Source: an uncultured Candidatus Melainabacteria bacterium (lineage in GTDB: Bacteria; Cyanobacteriota; Vampirovibrionia; Gastranaerophilales; Gastranaerophilaceae). Taken from it: a DNA stretch of 36,672 nt. The notes under the pieces are model-generated. The model saw only the letters and a list, made by a program, of their open reading frames with translations, did not search any database and was not told the origin of the DNA. Every line of letters starts with the position of its first letter. Positions within the stretch are counted from its first letter, which is position 1. This document shows, piece by piece, positions 1 through 7,170 of the stretch. The DNA lies in the NCBI GenBank assembly GCA_934754855.1, contig CAKVJR010000003.1:1-36672 (forward strand), given 5' to 3'. A program made the position numbers and the translations under genes.

Positions 1-27
1 GATTCTTCGCTTACGTTCAGAATGACA
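1..27 (-). repeat. Family A hairpin repeat, half unit at window edge
   Basis: Reads as a reverse-oriented family A unit: ATTCT at 2-6 pairs with AGAAT at 19-23 and is followed by GACA. Only this half is present; any partner lies outside the window. The bases after it (about 27-40, including AATGAAGAA) resemble the linker seen after the units at 31145 and 21470. Confidence 0.7.
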
Positions 28-46
28 AGGAATGAAGAATTGTTTT

Positions 47-94
47 GGTCGACTAAAGTCGACCCTACACTGCTAAAATCGACCCTACACTGCT
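47..94. repeat. Family C palindrome plus short direct repeats
   Basis: Positions 47-64 form a perfect 18-bp palindrome, GGTCGACT-AA-AGTCGACC, followed by CTACACTGCT. The 16-mer TCGACCCTACACTGCT then occurs twice (59-74 and 79-94), spaced 20 bp apart. The same palindrome plus CCTAC recurs at 895 and, inverted, at 21428. Confidence 0.75.
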
Positions 95-96
95 CC

Positions 97-130
97 GTCA
101 TATTGAGGGGCTTGTCCCCGAAATATCTGC
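97..130 (+). repeat. Family A hairpin repeat, single unit
   Basis: ATATT (100-104) pairs with AATAT (122-126), and GGGG (107-110) pairs with CCCC (116-119). Between the two stems sits a GA/GA tandem mismatch. The same stem version occurs at 21579 and, inverted, near 31250. It ends just before the terminator of the AbrB-like gene. Confidence 0.75.
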
Positions 131-166
131 AAAAAAAAACGGGGTGATTTTTAAGTTGCCCCGTTT
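130..166 (-). terminator. Rho-independent terminator of the AbrB-like gene
   Basis: On the minus strand AAACGGGG (159-166 complement) pairs with CCCCGTTT (137-144 complement) over a 14-base loop. The T tract formed by the A run at 131-139 follows. It lies about 25 bp past the stop codon at 191. Confidence 0.7.
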
Positions 167-190
167 ATATGTTTTAATCAGTAAAAAATT

Positions 191-355
191 TTATTGTTCT
201 TTTTCTTTTTTAACGTATTTTTTGATTGTTAATACATCTTTTTCAACAACAAGTTCAACATCGTCCAAAACAGGATTAACTTTCAAAAGTTCCAATATCG
301 GCAAAGGAATTATTAACCCCCAACTGTTTCCTATTGTTCTTAATTTTTTATGCAT
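191..355 (-). CDS. AbrB/MazE-like SpoVT-AbrB domain protein (small DNA-binding regulator)
   Basis: 54 residues, essentially one swapped-hairpin AbrB fold: MHKKLRTIGNSWGLIIP at the start, then a hydrophobic helix and a DDVELVVEKDVLTIKK strand pair. The IGNSWGLIIP pattern is typical of MazE-type antitoxins and AbrB-family regulators, which dimerise on palindromic DNA. I chose the ATG at 355 because it begins exactly at the domain and has a weak GGTAG upstream. The ATG at 406 would add 17 residues with no family support and lacks a ribosome site. No MazF- or PIN-like toxin lies beside it. The divergent neighbour is a HAD hydrolase, and a 32-bp palindrome (411-442) lies between them, a natural operator for this protein. 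Whether it is an antitoxin remnant or a local repressor is not settled by sequence. Confidence 0.75.
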   Translation of the reverse strand: MHKKLRTIGNSWGLIIPLPILELLKVNPVLDDVELVVEKDVLTIKKYVKKEKEQ

Positions 356-410
356 TATCGCTACCAATATTCTCTGTATATTAATATTGTAACTGTTATA
401 TTGCATATTT

Positions 411-442
411 AATTACTATTATGTTATAACATGATAGTAATT
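411..442. promoter_or_regulatory. 32-bp near-perfect palindrome, probable operator in a divergent promoter region
   Basis: Left arm AATTACTATTATGTTA (411-426) and right arm TAACATGATAGTAATT (427-442) are reverse complements at 15 of 16 positions, with no spacer. It lies between the AbrB-like gene (start 355, minus) and the HAD gene (start 457, plus), so it could control both. The length and two-fold symmetry suit a dimer or tetramer of the AbrB-like protein. Binding is inferred. Confidence 0.65.
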
Positions 443-456
443 AAAAAGGTAATAAA

Positions 457-807
457 ATGTTTAAAAAAACAATACTTATAGACTTGGACGGGGTTTTGAA
501 TGACTATGTCGGGAATTATGACAAAAATTTTATTCCCCCTATAAAGGTTGGGGCGAAAGAGTTTTTGGAAGATTTATCAAGAAATTATCAGGTGAAAATT
601 TTTACAACTCGGGATAAAAATCTTGCATCAAAATGGGTTTTTGAAAATGGTTTGAGTGAACTGATTGTTGGTATTACAAATGTCAAAGAGCCTTGTTGGG
701 TGTATGTTGACGACAGATGTATAACTTTTGACGGCAACTTTGAAGGCTTAATCGACAAAATAGATAATTTTAAACCGTATTATAAATGTAGGTTTTTACA
801 GCAATAA
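457..807 (+). CDS. HAD-superfamily hydrolase, small cytosolic phosphatase-like
   Basis: 116 residues with HAD motifs in order. Motif I is LIDLDGVLNDY, with the nucleophile and acid as D9 and D11. A motif II-like IFTTRD carries T50/T51, K77 may serve as the motif III Lys, and the VYVDDR end carries acidic D85/D86 (motif IV). The compact size and the DLDGVLND start resemble 5'(3')-deoxyribonucleotidase-like and phage-type HAD proteins, which dephosphorylate small phosphoesters; the substrate cannot be read from sequence. The ATG at 457 is preceded by AAAAGGTAATAAA. It is divergent from the AbrB-like regulator with a shared palindrome between them, suggesting joint control. A family A repeat begins one base after its TAA stop, and no separate terminator is visible. 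Confidence 0.7.
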   Translation: MFKKTILIDLDGVLNDYVGNYDKNFIPPIKVGAKEFLEDLSRNYQVKIFTTRDKNLASKWVFENGLSELIVGITNVKEPCWVYVDDRCITFDGNFEGLIDKIDNFKPYYKCRFLQQ

Positions 808-808
808 T

Positions 809-883
809 TGTCATACTGAGGCGGAGCCGAAGTATCTGTTTCTCTCGACATTTCGCAGATTCTTCGCTTCGCTCAGAATGACA
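809..883 (+). repeat. Family A composite repeat, two facing hairpins
   Basis: A 75-bp element bounded by TGTCAT and ATGACA. Hairpin 1 is ATACT-GA-GGC-gga-GCC-GA-AGTAT, fully paired around a GA/GA mismatch. Hairpin 2 is inverted, with ATTCT/AGAAT and GC/GC stems. About 24 bp separate them. It begins one base after the stop codon of the HAD gene. Confidence 0.8.
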
Positions 884-894
884 AAAACTGACTT

Positions 895-917
895 GGTCGA
901 CTAAAGTCGACCCTACT
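895..917. repeat. Family C palindrome
   Basis: GGTCGACTAAAGTCGACC (895-912) followed by CTAC is identical to the palindrome at 47-64. It sits 12 bp after a family A composite. Confidence 0.75.
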
Positions 918-988
918 TCTCTAAAATAAATTTAATAGAAATAAATAACCCTGAATGGATTGGTTTGTAATATGAATTAATATAATTG

Positions 989-1024
989 GCTGGATTGCTT
1001 CGTCGTTCATCCCCGCAATGACAG
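989..1024 (-). repeat. Family B repeat (ATTGC/GCAAT ends)
   Basis: ATTGC (994-998) is complementary to GCAAT (1015-1019), with ATGACAG following. Read on the minus strand it starts CTGTCATTGCG, like the units at 15717, 21365 and 25396. Confidence 0.65.
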
Positions 1025-1043
1025 AGAACAAAAAATTTCAGAC

Positions 1044-1067
1044 AAAAAAGCAACCCCGAGAGGTTGC
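1044..1067 (-). terminator. Rho-independent terminator of the penicillin-binding protein gene
   Basis: GCAACC (1050-1055) pairs with GGTTGC (1062-1067) over a 6-base loop. On the minus strand six T residues follow (A run 1044-1049). It lies about 27 bp past the stop codon. Confidence 0.8.
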
Positions 1068-1093
1068 TTTAGTGATTTAGGATTTAAGGAAAA

Positions 1094-3247
1094 TTACAAA
1101 AATCTTCCTTGCGAACCTCCGCCGCTATTTTGAGCCTTTTGATTATTCAAATTTTCATTGAAATTCCGACTCGGTTCGGCGGGAGTTAATCTGACAGGCT
1201 CTAATTGCGTTTCGTAATTTGGTTTACGGGGAGCAACGGGAGCCGCAGGTTTATTCATTTGTTCTTTCAAAGAATTTTCTTGTTCCTGCAATCGTTTTTG
1301 AATTTCCTCTTGAGCCGCTTTATCGGGGTCAGGAGTTTGCGTTTCAACTTTTTCCGTTATTTCCGACTGAGGAACAGTTGCAGTTGCTTTAAGTTCAAAT
1401 TTCGGATAGGGGAATTTTGCATCTTTTTCCGAATCGGCAGCGGCTTTCATCGTATCACGCCAAATAATTGCAGGGAGCGTACCGCCTGTAATTCCGGGGA
1501 GTTTGGAGTTATCATCATTTCCGACCCAAACACCTGTTGAAATATCAGGGGTATATCCAACAAACCAAGCATCTTTGCAGTCATCTGTTGTACCTGTTTT
1601 ACCTGCTTGAGCAACGCCGATTCTTGCCGCAACGCCTGTACCTGCCGCAATAACTTGTTCGAGCATAGCGTTGACCGCACCTGCTGTTTCAAAGTGCAAA
1701 ACTTTTGTTTTTGAAACTTTATCGGCAGAGTAAATCGTTCTTCCTCTTGCCGTTTCGACTCTTAAAACGGAGAAAGGTTTAACCTTAAATCCGCCGTTTG
1801 CAAAAACGCCGAAAGCGATGGTCATATCGTACAATTTTACGCCGTTTGAACCCAATGCAATGGTTGAGTCGTTTGCAAGCGGAGTTGTGATACCCAATTC
1901 ACGAGCCATGATGATAACAGGTTTAATTCCGACATCATCGATAAGTCTTACAGCTGCAACGTTTGAGGACAATGCCAATGCTTTATAAAGCGGGATTCTT
2001 CCTCTGTATTTGCTTCCGTAATTTCGAGGCGACCACGAACCGATAGAGAACGGAGTATCTTCAATAGCGTCGTTAGGCGACCAACCTTTGTAAACCGCAG
2101 TTGCGTAAACAAACGGTTTAAATGATGATCCCGGAGGACGAACTGCTTGTGTTACTCTGTCGTATTGGCTTTGAGCGTAATTTTTACCGCCGACGTAAGC
2201 AATGATTTTTCCGTCAATAGGCGAAAAAGAGAACACTGCCGCTTGGTTTTTGCTGCCTGACAAACCCCAAGATGCAAGGTTTCTGTTAACTGCATCTTCA
2301 GCCGCTTTTTGAACTTTATAATTCAAAGTGGTTGTAATTTTGTAACCGCCTTGAGAAATATCCTGTTCATCAAAGCCCAACTCTTCAAGTTCCTGCATAA
2401 CATAGTCAACAAAGTAAGGTGCTCTGTTCAAAGTTCTTGCACCCACAACCTGACTGAGTTTCAAGGGTTCGTCTTTTGCCTGTTTCATTTCTTCTTTTGT
2501 AATGTATTTCATTTTATACATTCTGTCCAAAACCTTGGCACGACGCTTGAGAGCGAGGTCTTTGTTATTGAACGGAGAATAAACAGACGGTGCCTGAGGC
2601 AAACCTGCAATCAACGCACATTCCGCAAGGGTGAGGTCTTTGAGCGGTTTATTAAAATAAGTTGCCGCCGCACCTGCCGCACCGTAAGCACCTGAACCTA
2701 AATATACATTGTTCAGATACATTTCAAGAATTTGGTCTTTGGTCAAAGATTTTTCAATTCTTGATGCAATAATAATTTCTTTAATTTTTCTGTTAAAACT
2801 TCTTTCATTTGAAAGGAACAAAATTCTCGATAACTGTTGAGTAATCGTACTTGCACCCTGAACTGTCCGTCTTGCAGAAATATTTGCAAAAGTCGAACGA
2901 ACGATACCGAAAAGGTCGTAACCTTGGTGTTTGTAGAAGTTTTTGTCTTCTGTTGCAATCAAAGCGTTGACCATATTTTTCGGAACATCTTTGATATGAG
3001 TCGGCTCAAACTTATATGCCGTAAAGGTTTTAATGAGTTCACCGTCTTCGGAATAAATTTGTGTAACCTGATTAGGTTTGAAATTTTCCAAATTCGGAAT
3101 AGGCGGTTGAGTCATCAAAAACAACTTCAACATTATTATAAAAGCCAGACCGATTGCCACAATCGTAACCAACGAAGCCTTTATAAACGAAAACATCGGG
3201 TTATCTTTTTTCTGTTTTCCTTTTTTACTTCCTTTTTTCTTTGCCAT
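1094..3247 (-). CDS. mrcA: Class A penicillin-binding protein (PBP1A-type), bifunctional glycosyltransferase/transpeptidase
   Basis: 717 residues, full length. It polymerises lipid II into glycan strands and cross-links the peptides on the outer face of the inner membrane. A Lys-rich cytosolic tail (1-17) precedes one membrane segment (about 20-45). The GT51 domain shows ALIATEDKNFYKHQG (catalytic E100), GASTITQQLSR, RKIKEIIIASRIE and QILEMYLNNVYLG. The transpeptidase has SSFK (S374, K377), SSN (427-429) and KTGT (550-553). The tail after residue 620 is Pro/Gln-rich and low in complexity, probably disordered. The ATG at 3247 has AAGGA seven bases upstream. It is monocistronic, with its own terminator, and divergent from the CxxCxxCC protein gene. 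All active-site motifs are intact. Confidence 0.95.
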   Translation of the reverse strand: MAKKKGSKKGKQKKDNPMFSFIKASLVTIVAIGLAFIIMLKLFLMTQPPIPNLENFKPNQVTQIYSEDGELIKTFTAYKFEPTHIKDVPKNMVNALIATEDKNFYKHQGYDLFGIVRSTFANISARRTVQGASTITQQLSRILFLSNERSFNRKIKEIIIASRIEKSLTKDQILEMYLNNVYLGSGAYGAAGAAATYFNKPLKDLTLAECALIAGLPQAPSVYSPFNNKDLALKRRAKVLDRMYKMKYITKEEMKQAKDEPLKLSQVVGARTLNRAPYFVDYVMQELEELGFDEQDISQGGYKITTTLNYKVQKAAEDAVNRNLASWGLSGSKNQAAVFSFSPIDGKIIAYVGGKNYAQSQYDRVTQAVRPPGSSFKPFVYATAVYKGWSPNDAIEDTPFSIGSWSPRNYGSKYRGRIPLYKALALSSNVAAVRLIDDVGIKPVIIMARELGITTPLANDSTIALGSNGVKLYDMTIAFGVFANGGFKVKPFSVLRVETARGRTIYSADKVSKTKVLHFETAGAVNAMLEQVIAAGTGVAARIGVAQAGKTGTTDDCKDAWFVGYTPDISTGVWVGNDDNSKLPGITGGTLPAIIWRDTMKAAADSEKDAKFPYPKFELKATATVPQSEITEKVETQTPDPDKAAQEEIQKRLQEQENSLKEQMNKPAAPVAPRKPNYETQLEPVRLTPAEPSRNFNENLNNQKAQNSGGGSQGRFL

Positions 3248-3312
3248 TTTTTTTCCTTGTATGATAAAATTTTGATATAATTTATTCTACTATAATACTA
3301 TATAAAACAAAA

Positions 3313-3708
3313 ATGTTTACAGATTTTATAAAATCGTTATATTGGGAATTTTTATCATATTTCGTCCCCGAAAGACAGGATTACAAAATCGTCGGGGAGT
3401 GCAAAAAGTGCGGAAAATGTTGCCGTAACGTTTATTCTGCCTATATGTATTCGGAAAAAGAATTTGAATTTATGAAAAAAATTTTTCCGTCATATAAAAG
3501 ATTTTATATAAAAGAAAAAGATGAAAACGGAAATTTCGTTTTTGCATGCAAATATATCGGCGACGACGGACTTTGCACGGTTTACGACAAACGTCCGAGA
3601 TTGTGCCGAAAATATCCGAAGAAAAAATTATCCTTTTATGCAGAAATGCCCGACGGTTGCGGGTATAAAGTCGTTAAAAAATCTTTCACCGATTATCTGA
3701 AAGACTGA
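3313..3708 (+). CDS. YkgJ/UPF0153-type CxxCxxCC zinc/iron-chelating protein
   Basis: 131 residues. After a short N-terminal stretch comes CKKCGKCCRN (about residues 31-40), the Cys cluster that defines the YkgJ family. Further Cys residues follow in FACKYIGDDGLCTVYDKRPRLCRKYP and at the C-terminal GCGY. The family is presumed to bind zinc or an iron-sulfur cluster; its biochemical role is not established. There is no signal peptide, so it is cytosolic. No Shine-Dalgarno precedes the ATG, but a TATAAA hexamer lies six bases upstream, as at two other genes here. Its TGA stop (3706-3708) directly abuts the stop codon of the convergent BioD-like gene, with no intergenic bases. Confidence 0.75.
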   Translation: MFTDFIKSLYWEFLSYFVPERQDYKIVGECKKCGKCCRNVYSAYMYSEKEFEFMKKIFPSYKRFYIKEKDENGNFVFACKYIGDDGLCTVYDKRPRLCRKYPKKKLSFYAEMPDGCGYKVVKKSFTDYLKD

Positions 3709-4413
3709 TTATCTCGAAAGTTTGGGGATTTTTACCCCGAAAATCGTTTCTAAATCAATCGAATGCAAAACCGTGTCAATTAAGCCCGACGGCGTAATTT
3801 TCGGCAAACAACCCACAATTCCGACAACAGGAATGCCCGAGTATGCCTCAAGAAGTGCGGGAAGATTTTTCAAGTTCAAATCGTCCGTTTTAATAAATTT
3901 ATTGATAATAATTCCTCGAACATTAAGCCCCGCATGTCTTGCAGATTCAACCATCATTAGGACTTTTTCAAAACCCTCGGTCGATTGTTCGACAACAATC
4001 AAAACATCGGTCTGCAACGCTTGAGCAAAATCAATCGAACGCATATTTTCGGAATACGGCGTCAAAAGCCCGCCGCAAGATTCAACCATAACGATTTCAG
4101 ACGTTTTTCTCAAAGTCAGAAAATCTTTAACCAAAATTTCGGGCTGAATAACAGTTTTTTCGTTTTGTGCCGCCAAATAAGGAAAAGCATCGGTTTTCAA
4201 AACGTATGAAACAACCGTATTAAGATTGGGGTCGATTTTTTTGACAAAAGTAATATCTTGCGAAGTCCCGAAATTACTTTGCGAAAAAGCACCCGTCTGA
4301 ATGGGTTTATAGTACCCGACAGAATATCCGAGAGATTGCATTGTTGCCGCAATACCCGCTGTTATTAAGGTTTTGCCCGAACCTTGTTTGTCTGAAACTA
4401 CATATAAATTCAT
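3709..4413 (-). CDS. bioD: BioD-like ATP-dependent dethiobiotin synthetase
   Basis: 234 residues, close to the usual BioD length. The family closes the ureido ring of dethiobiotin from 7,8-diaminopelargonate, CO2 and ATP in biotin synthesis. Seen here: a P-loop SDKQGSGKT near the N-terminus, the characteristic YYKPIQTG (KPxxTG) motif, ESCGGLLTP in place of the usual EGAGG, and an NKF nucleotide-specificity motif late in the chain. The ATG at 4413 is preceded by AGGAAG. No other bio gene lies in the window, so the pathway must be completed elsewhere or fed by salvage. The related CobB/CobQ and phosphotransacetylase N-terminal domains share the fold, but KPxxTG favours BioD. It is convergent with the YkgJ-type gene at zero distance. 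Confidence 0.8.
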   Translation of the reverse strand: MNLYVVSDKQGSGKTLITAGIAATMQSLGYSVGYYKPIQTGAFSQSNFGTSQDITFVKKIDPNLNTVVSYVLKTDAFPYLAAQNEKTVIQPEILVKDFLTLRKTSEIVMVESCGGLLTPYSENMRSIDFAQALQTDVLIVVEQSTEGFEKVLMMVESARHAGLNVRGIIINKFIKTDDLNLKNLPALLEAYSGIPVVGIVGCLPKITPSGLIDTVLHSIDLETIFGVKIPKLSR

Positions 4414-4456
4414 TTTTTCTTCCTAAAATTATTATACAAAAAATTTGAAAATTTAA

Positions 4457-4471
4457 TATAGTCATATTATG
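4457..4471 (+). promoter_or_regulatory. -10 hexamer directly before an ATG (possible leaderless start)
   Basis: TATAGT (4457-4462) is followed by six bases and then ATG at 4469. The same arrangement, TATAGT-N6-ATG, is found at 25658-25672. No clear -35 is visible here and no Shine-Dalgarno precedes the ATG, so transcription could begin at or next to the start codon. Confidence 0.35.
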
Positions 4472-5089
4472 TATTTTTTTCAAAATTTTATTATTATAAA
4501 ATATATGATGAAATATTTGTTATCAATATTAATGATATTTTTAGGTTTGCAAGTCGGAGCGGTGACTTTTGACAGATACTATCCCGATGAAACAATCCCC
4601 GAAAAACCGATAATTATTAAGGCGGGAACATTGTTGCGTGTTGTAAACCTTCGTGGAATAAACACTTTCGCAAACGATATCGGCGATGAATGTGAGTTTA
4701 TTAACGTCACAGATATGTTCATTGACGAATTTCTTGTTTTCCCCAAAAACTCGCATATTTACGGCGTTGTGGAAGATATCAGAGAACCCGTACAGGGAAT
4801 GGACGCTTCAATTAAAATAAGACTTAACAAAATTGTTACACCCGACGGCGAACTTTCGTATTCAAGAACGTACTACATCGACGGACATATCGCAGGCGAC
4901 GGAAATGATTATATCGGCGGCAAACAGACAAAACCCGCTTATTACAAGACTGTTGCCCACTATAACGAAGGTTGGGACCCGATTTTGCAACTCCAACCTT
5001 TAAATATTTACGGCTTCGGAAAACATACCCATCTCAAAACGGGAGATGAATATTTCGTAATAATTCAAAAAGATTTGAAAATAAATTAA
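4469..5089 (+). CDS. Secreted protein of unknown function, related to the next gene
   Basis: 206 residues. A hydrophobic segment (about 14-31, MKYLLSILMIFLGLQVGA) looks like a signal peptide, so the mature protein is probably periplasmic. The ATG at 4469 gives a 12-residue extension; ATGs at 4505 and 4508 would start at the signal peptide, and none has a clear ribosome site. The core runs KAGTLLRV ... LVFPKNSHIYGVV ... KIVTPDGEL. It lines up in order with PAGTSMNI ... LVAPAGSTLQGNV ... QIVTPYGNI of the 5135 protein, so the two probably share one beta-rich domain. That layout recalls TrbI/VirB10-like beta domains, but I cannot name the family. It lies upstream of a TonB operon and may act in the envelope. 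Confidence 0.6.
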   Translation: MYFFQNFIIIKYMMKYLLSILMIFLGLQVGAVTFDRYYPDETIPEKPIIIKAGTLLRVVNLRGINTFANDIGDECEFINVTDMFIDEFLVFPKNSHIYGVVEDIREPVQGMDASIKIRLNKIVTPDGELSYSRTYYIDGHIAGDGNDYIGGKQTKPAYYKTVAHYNEGWDPILQLQPLNIYGFGKHTHLKTGDEYFVIIQKDLKIN

Positions 5090-5134
5090 AAATTCTTTAT
5101 AATATTGTGAGTAAAAAAAAGAGGAGATTAGGTT

Positions 5135-5872
5135 ATGAAAAAAAATAAAGTTACGGCTTTGATGATTGCTCTTTCAATGACAGTTTTGCCGACACTTGCA
5201 GGAAGCAATTTCTCTGTTACGGCAGCAACTCCCGTTGTTAACACGCAATATCAACAATATCAACAAGTTCCATACACTCCGACTGCTAACCAACCGTTAA
5301 AAGGCAGCATCGTTGTTGTTCCGGCAGGTACAAGCATGAATATTACAACAACCTCAACTTTAAGTTCGGAAACAGCATCGTTGGGTCAAGCAGTAACAGC
5401 CGTTTTGGCAAGCAATTTCTATTATAATAATGTATTGGTTGCTCCTGCGGGAAGTACTCTTCAAGGTAATGTAACACTTGCTAAAAAAGGTAACCACGCA
5501 GGCATTAACGGTCAATTGCAAGTAAGATTTACACAAATTGTAACTCCTTACGGAAATATAATTCCTATCTCAGCAATGATTAAAACAACAGACGGCACAG
5601 GCATTTTGGTTGCAGGAACAGCAAAAGATTCAGCAAAAACCTATGTTAAAGATATCGGCGTAGGTGCAGGTGCAGGTGCATTGGCTGGTCTTGTCGGCGG
5701 TGCAATCTCAGGCGGCTCTGTCGGTAAAGGTGCAGCATTGGGTACTGCAATCGGCGGCGGCATCGGCGTTGCAAAATCGTTGTGGTCTAAGGGCGATGAC
5801 GTTGAAATCCCCGCAAACTCTACCGTGGAAATTACTATTGACCAACCCGTCACAGTAAACTCGGCTAACTAA
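5135..5872 (+). CDS. Secreted protein with beta-rich domain and C-terminal glycine zipper
   Basis: 245 residues. An N-terminal signal peptide of about 30 residues (MKKNKVTALMIALSMTVLPT then LAG) precedes a Gln/Tyr-rich linker. The domain at about 55-165 contains PAGTSMNI, LVAPAGSTLQGNV and QIVTPYGNIIPISA. A Gly/Ala-rich stretch (about 175-215), with GAGALAGLVGGAISGG followed by further GxxxG spacing, is typical of glycine-zipper segments that insert into or pack within membranes. The domain order resembles TrbI-like and other envelope proteins, but no exact family is claimed. The start is certain: GAGGAG lies 9 bases before the ATG. It is 45 bases after the related gene and 84 before tonB, so it may share their transcription. 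Confidence 0.65.
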   Translation: MKKNKVTALMIALSMTVLPTLAGSNFSVTAATPVVNTQYQQYQQVPYTPTANQPLKGSIVVVPAGTSMNITTTSTLSSETASLGQAVTAVLASNFYYNNVLVAPAGSTLQGNVTLAKKGNHAGINGQLQVRFTQIVTPYGNIIPISAMIKTTDGTGILVAGTAKDSAKTYVKDIGVGAGAGALAGLVGGAISGGSVGKGAALGTAIGGGIGVAKSLWSKGDDVEIPANSTVEITIDQPVTVNSAN

Positions 5873-5956
5873 ATGTTAAGTAAGTTAAGCAATTTTGCAA
5901 GTTTTACAGTTTCTGTTAAACTAAGATAAATTGTGTAGATAACTTATAGAGTAATT

Positions 5957-7141
5957 ATGTCAATCTTAGGAAAATACGTAGAATCAGAAGAGCAGGAAAC
6001 AAGTAACTACAAAATTCCTGCGGTTTTTAAAGCAGATCCGAAAGAATCGTTAGGTAAGTCAATTATGGTATCAACCGCAATTCACCCCCTTGCGGTTCTT
6101 TTGGTATGGTTATTTATTTTTATCGCAGGTTTGCTCGGCATATCATTTGTCGTTTTCAACAAACCTGAAGCGAAACCGAAAGACATCGAGTTTGTTTTGG
6201 TTGATAAGGAACAAACCCCGATTAACAAAAATACAAGATTTCGTGCTGATAAAAATTCAAGAGCAGGCGGAAAACATGATCCGAAACGTCCTGTTTCGAT
6301 GCCGAAACAAGGCGGTGGCAGCCCTGCCGTAAAACAACAAAAACCGAAAGCAGCACCTGCTCCGGCACCTGTTGCTCCGAAGAAAAAGGTTCAACAACCG
6401 AAAACATCGTTGTTCGGCAACAAATCCAAAACGGAATCGGCACCTGCAAAAGTGCAAGCACCGACACCTGCACCTCGTCCGGGAATTAAGCCCGTTGCTC
6501 CGAGAATTACAGATAAACCGAAGAGCAACTTCCAAATCCCCGTTCCGAAAACGAATATTCCGAACATCGGAACACCCGCAGGTACAGGACCTATTGCAAG
6601 ACCTTCGGGAACAGGCAATGGCGGTAAAAATGTCGGCGGCTCGGGTTCAGGCAAAGGCTCAGGATTGAGTTTTGCTCCGACAACAGGAACAGGCAGCAAA
6701 GTAGGCGGCACAGGTTCAGGCTCAAGAACAGGCGGCTCGGGAGTCGGAACAGGCTCAGGCGTTGGCAGCGGTTCAGGTCGTGGAAATTACGGTAACCCCG
6801 GACCCGGAAACCCGAACGGACGCCCCGGTATTGATGCAATCAGAGAACCTGATTTCGGACCTTATATGCGTGATTTGCAACAAAGAATCAAACGTAATTG
6901 GGATCCTCCGAAAGGTGAAGAAAGCAGACGAGTTGTATTGTTGTTCACAATTGCTCGTGACGGCAGACTTTTGGGCGTAAGCGTTTCAAAATCATCAGGT
7001 TTGCAATCTGCAGACAGAGCGGCTTTGAACGCAGTAAAATTAACGGCACCGTTCAGACCGTTGCCACCCGAATACCGTGAAAAATCGGTAGATATCCAAT
7101 TTACGTTCGACTACAACGTATTTGGTGCACAAAGAAGATAA
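5957..7141 (+). CDS. tonB: TonB-family energy transducer
   Basis: 394 residues. A cytosolic head (1-38) leads into a single membrane helix (about 39-67) and then a long periplasmic region. That region is first Pro/Ala/Lys-rich (about 110-215) and then Gly/Ser-rich (about 215-285), a flexible reach across the periplasm. The C-terminal TonB domain (about 295-390) contains YMRDLQQRIKRNWDPPKG, VVLLFTIARDGRLLGVSV and SADRAALNAVKLTAPFRPLP. The family passes proton-motive energy from ExbB/ExbD to outer-membrane transporters; a TolA-like role is an alternative. No TonB-dependent receptor is in the window. A GAG five bases before the ATG is only a weak ribosome site. exbB follows 29 bases downstream and two exbD genes after that, a complete motor unit. 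Confidence 0.85.
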   Translation: MSILGKYVESEEQETSNYKIPAVFKADPKESLGKSIMVSTAIHPLAVLLVWLFIFIAGLLGISFVVFNKPEAKPKDIEFVLVDKEQTPINKNTRFRADKNSRAGGKHDPKRPVSMPKQGGGSPAVKQQKPKAAPAPAPVAPKKKVQQPKTSLFGNKSKTESAPAKVQAPTPAPRPGIKPVAPRITDKPKSNFQIPVPKTNIPNIGTPAGTGPIARPSGTGNGGKNVGGSGSGKGSGLSFAPTTGTGSKVGGTGSGSRTGGSGVGTGSGVGSGSGRGNYGNPGPGNPNGRPGIDAIREPDFGPYMRDLQQRIKRNWDPPKGEESRRVVLLFTIARDGRLLGVSVSKSSGLQSADRAALNAVKLTAPFRPLPPEYREKSVDIQFTFDYNVFGAQRR

Positions 7142-7170
7142 TCGATAAATACAGAAAGAGGAAATAAAAA

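Noticed and set aside
144..392. 82-residue plus-strand frame opposite the AbrB-like gene
   Set aside because: Shadow of the minus-strand gene, which has a clear domain match.
809..883. Family A hairpins as ordinary transcription terminators
   Set aside because: The stems are not followed by T tracts, they occur in both orientations and in multiples, and several lie beyond proper terminators.
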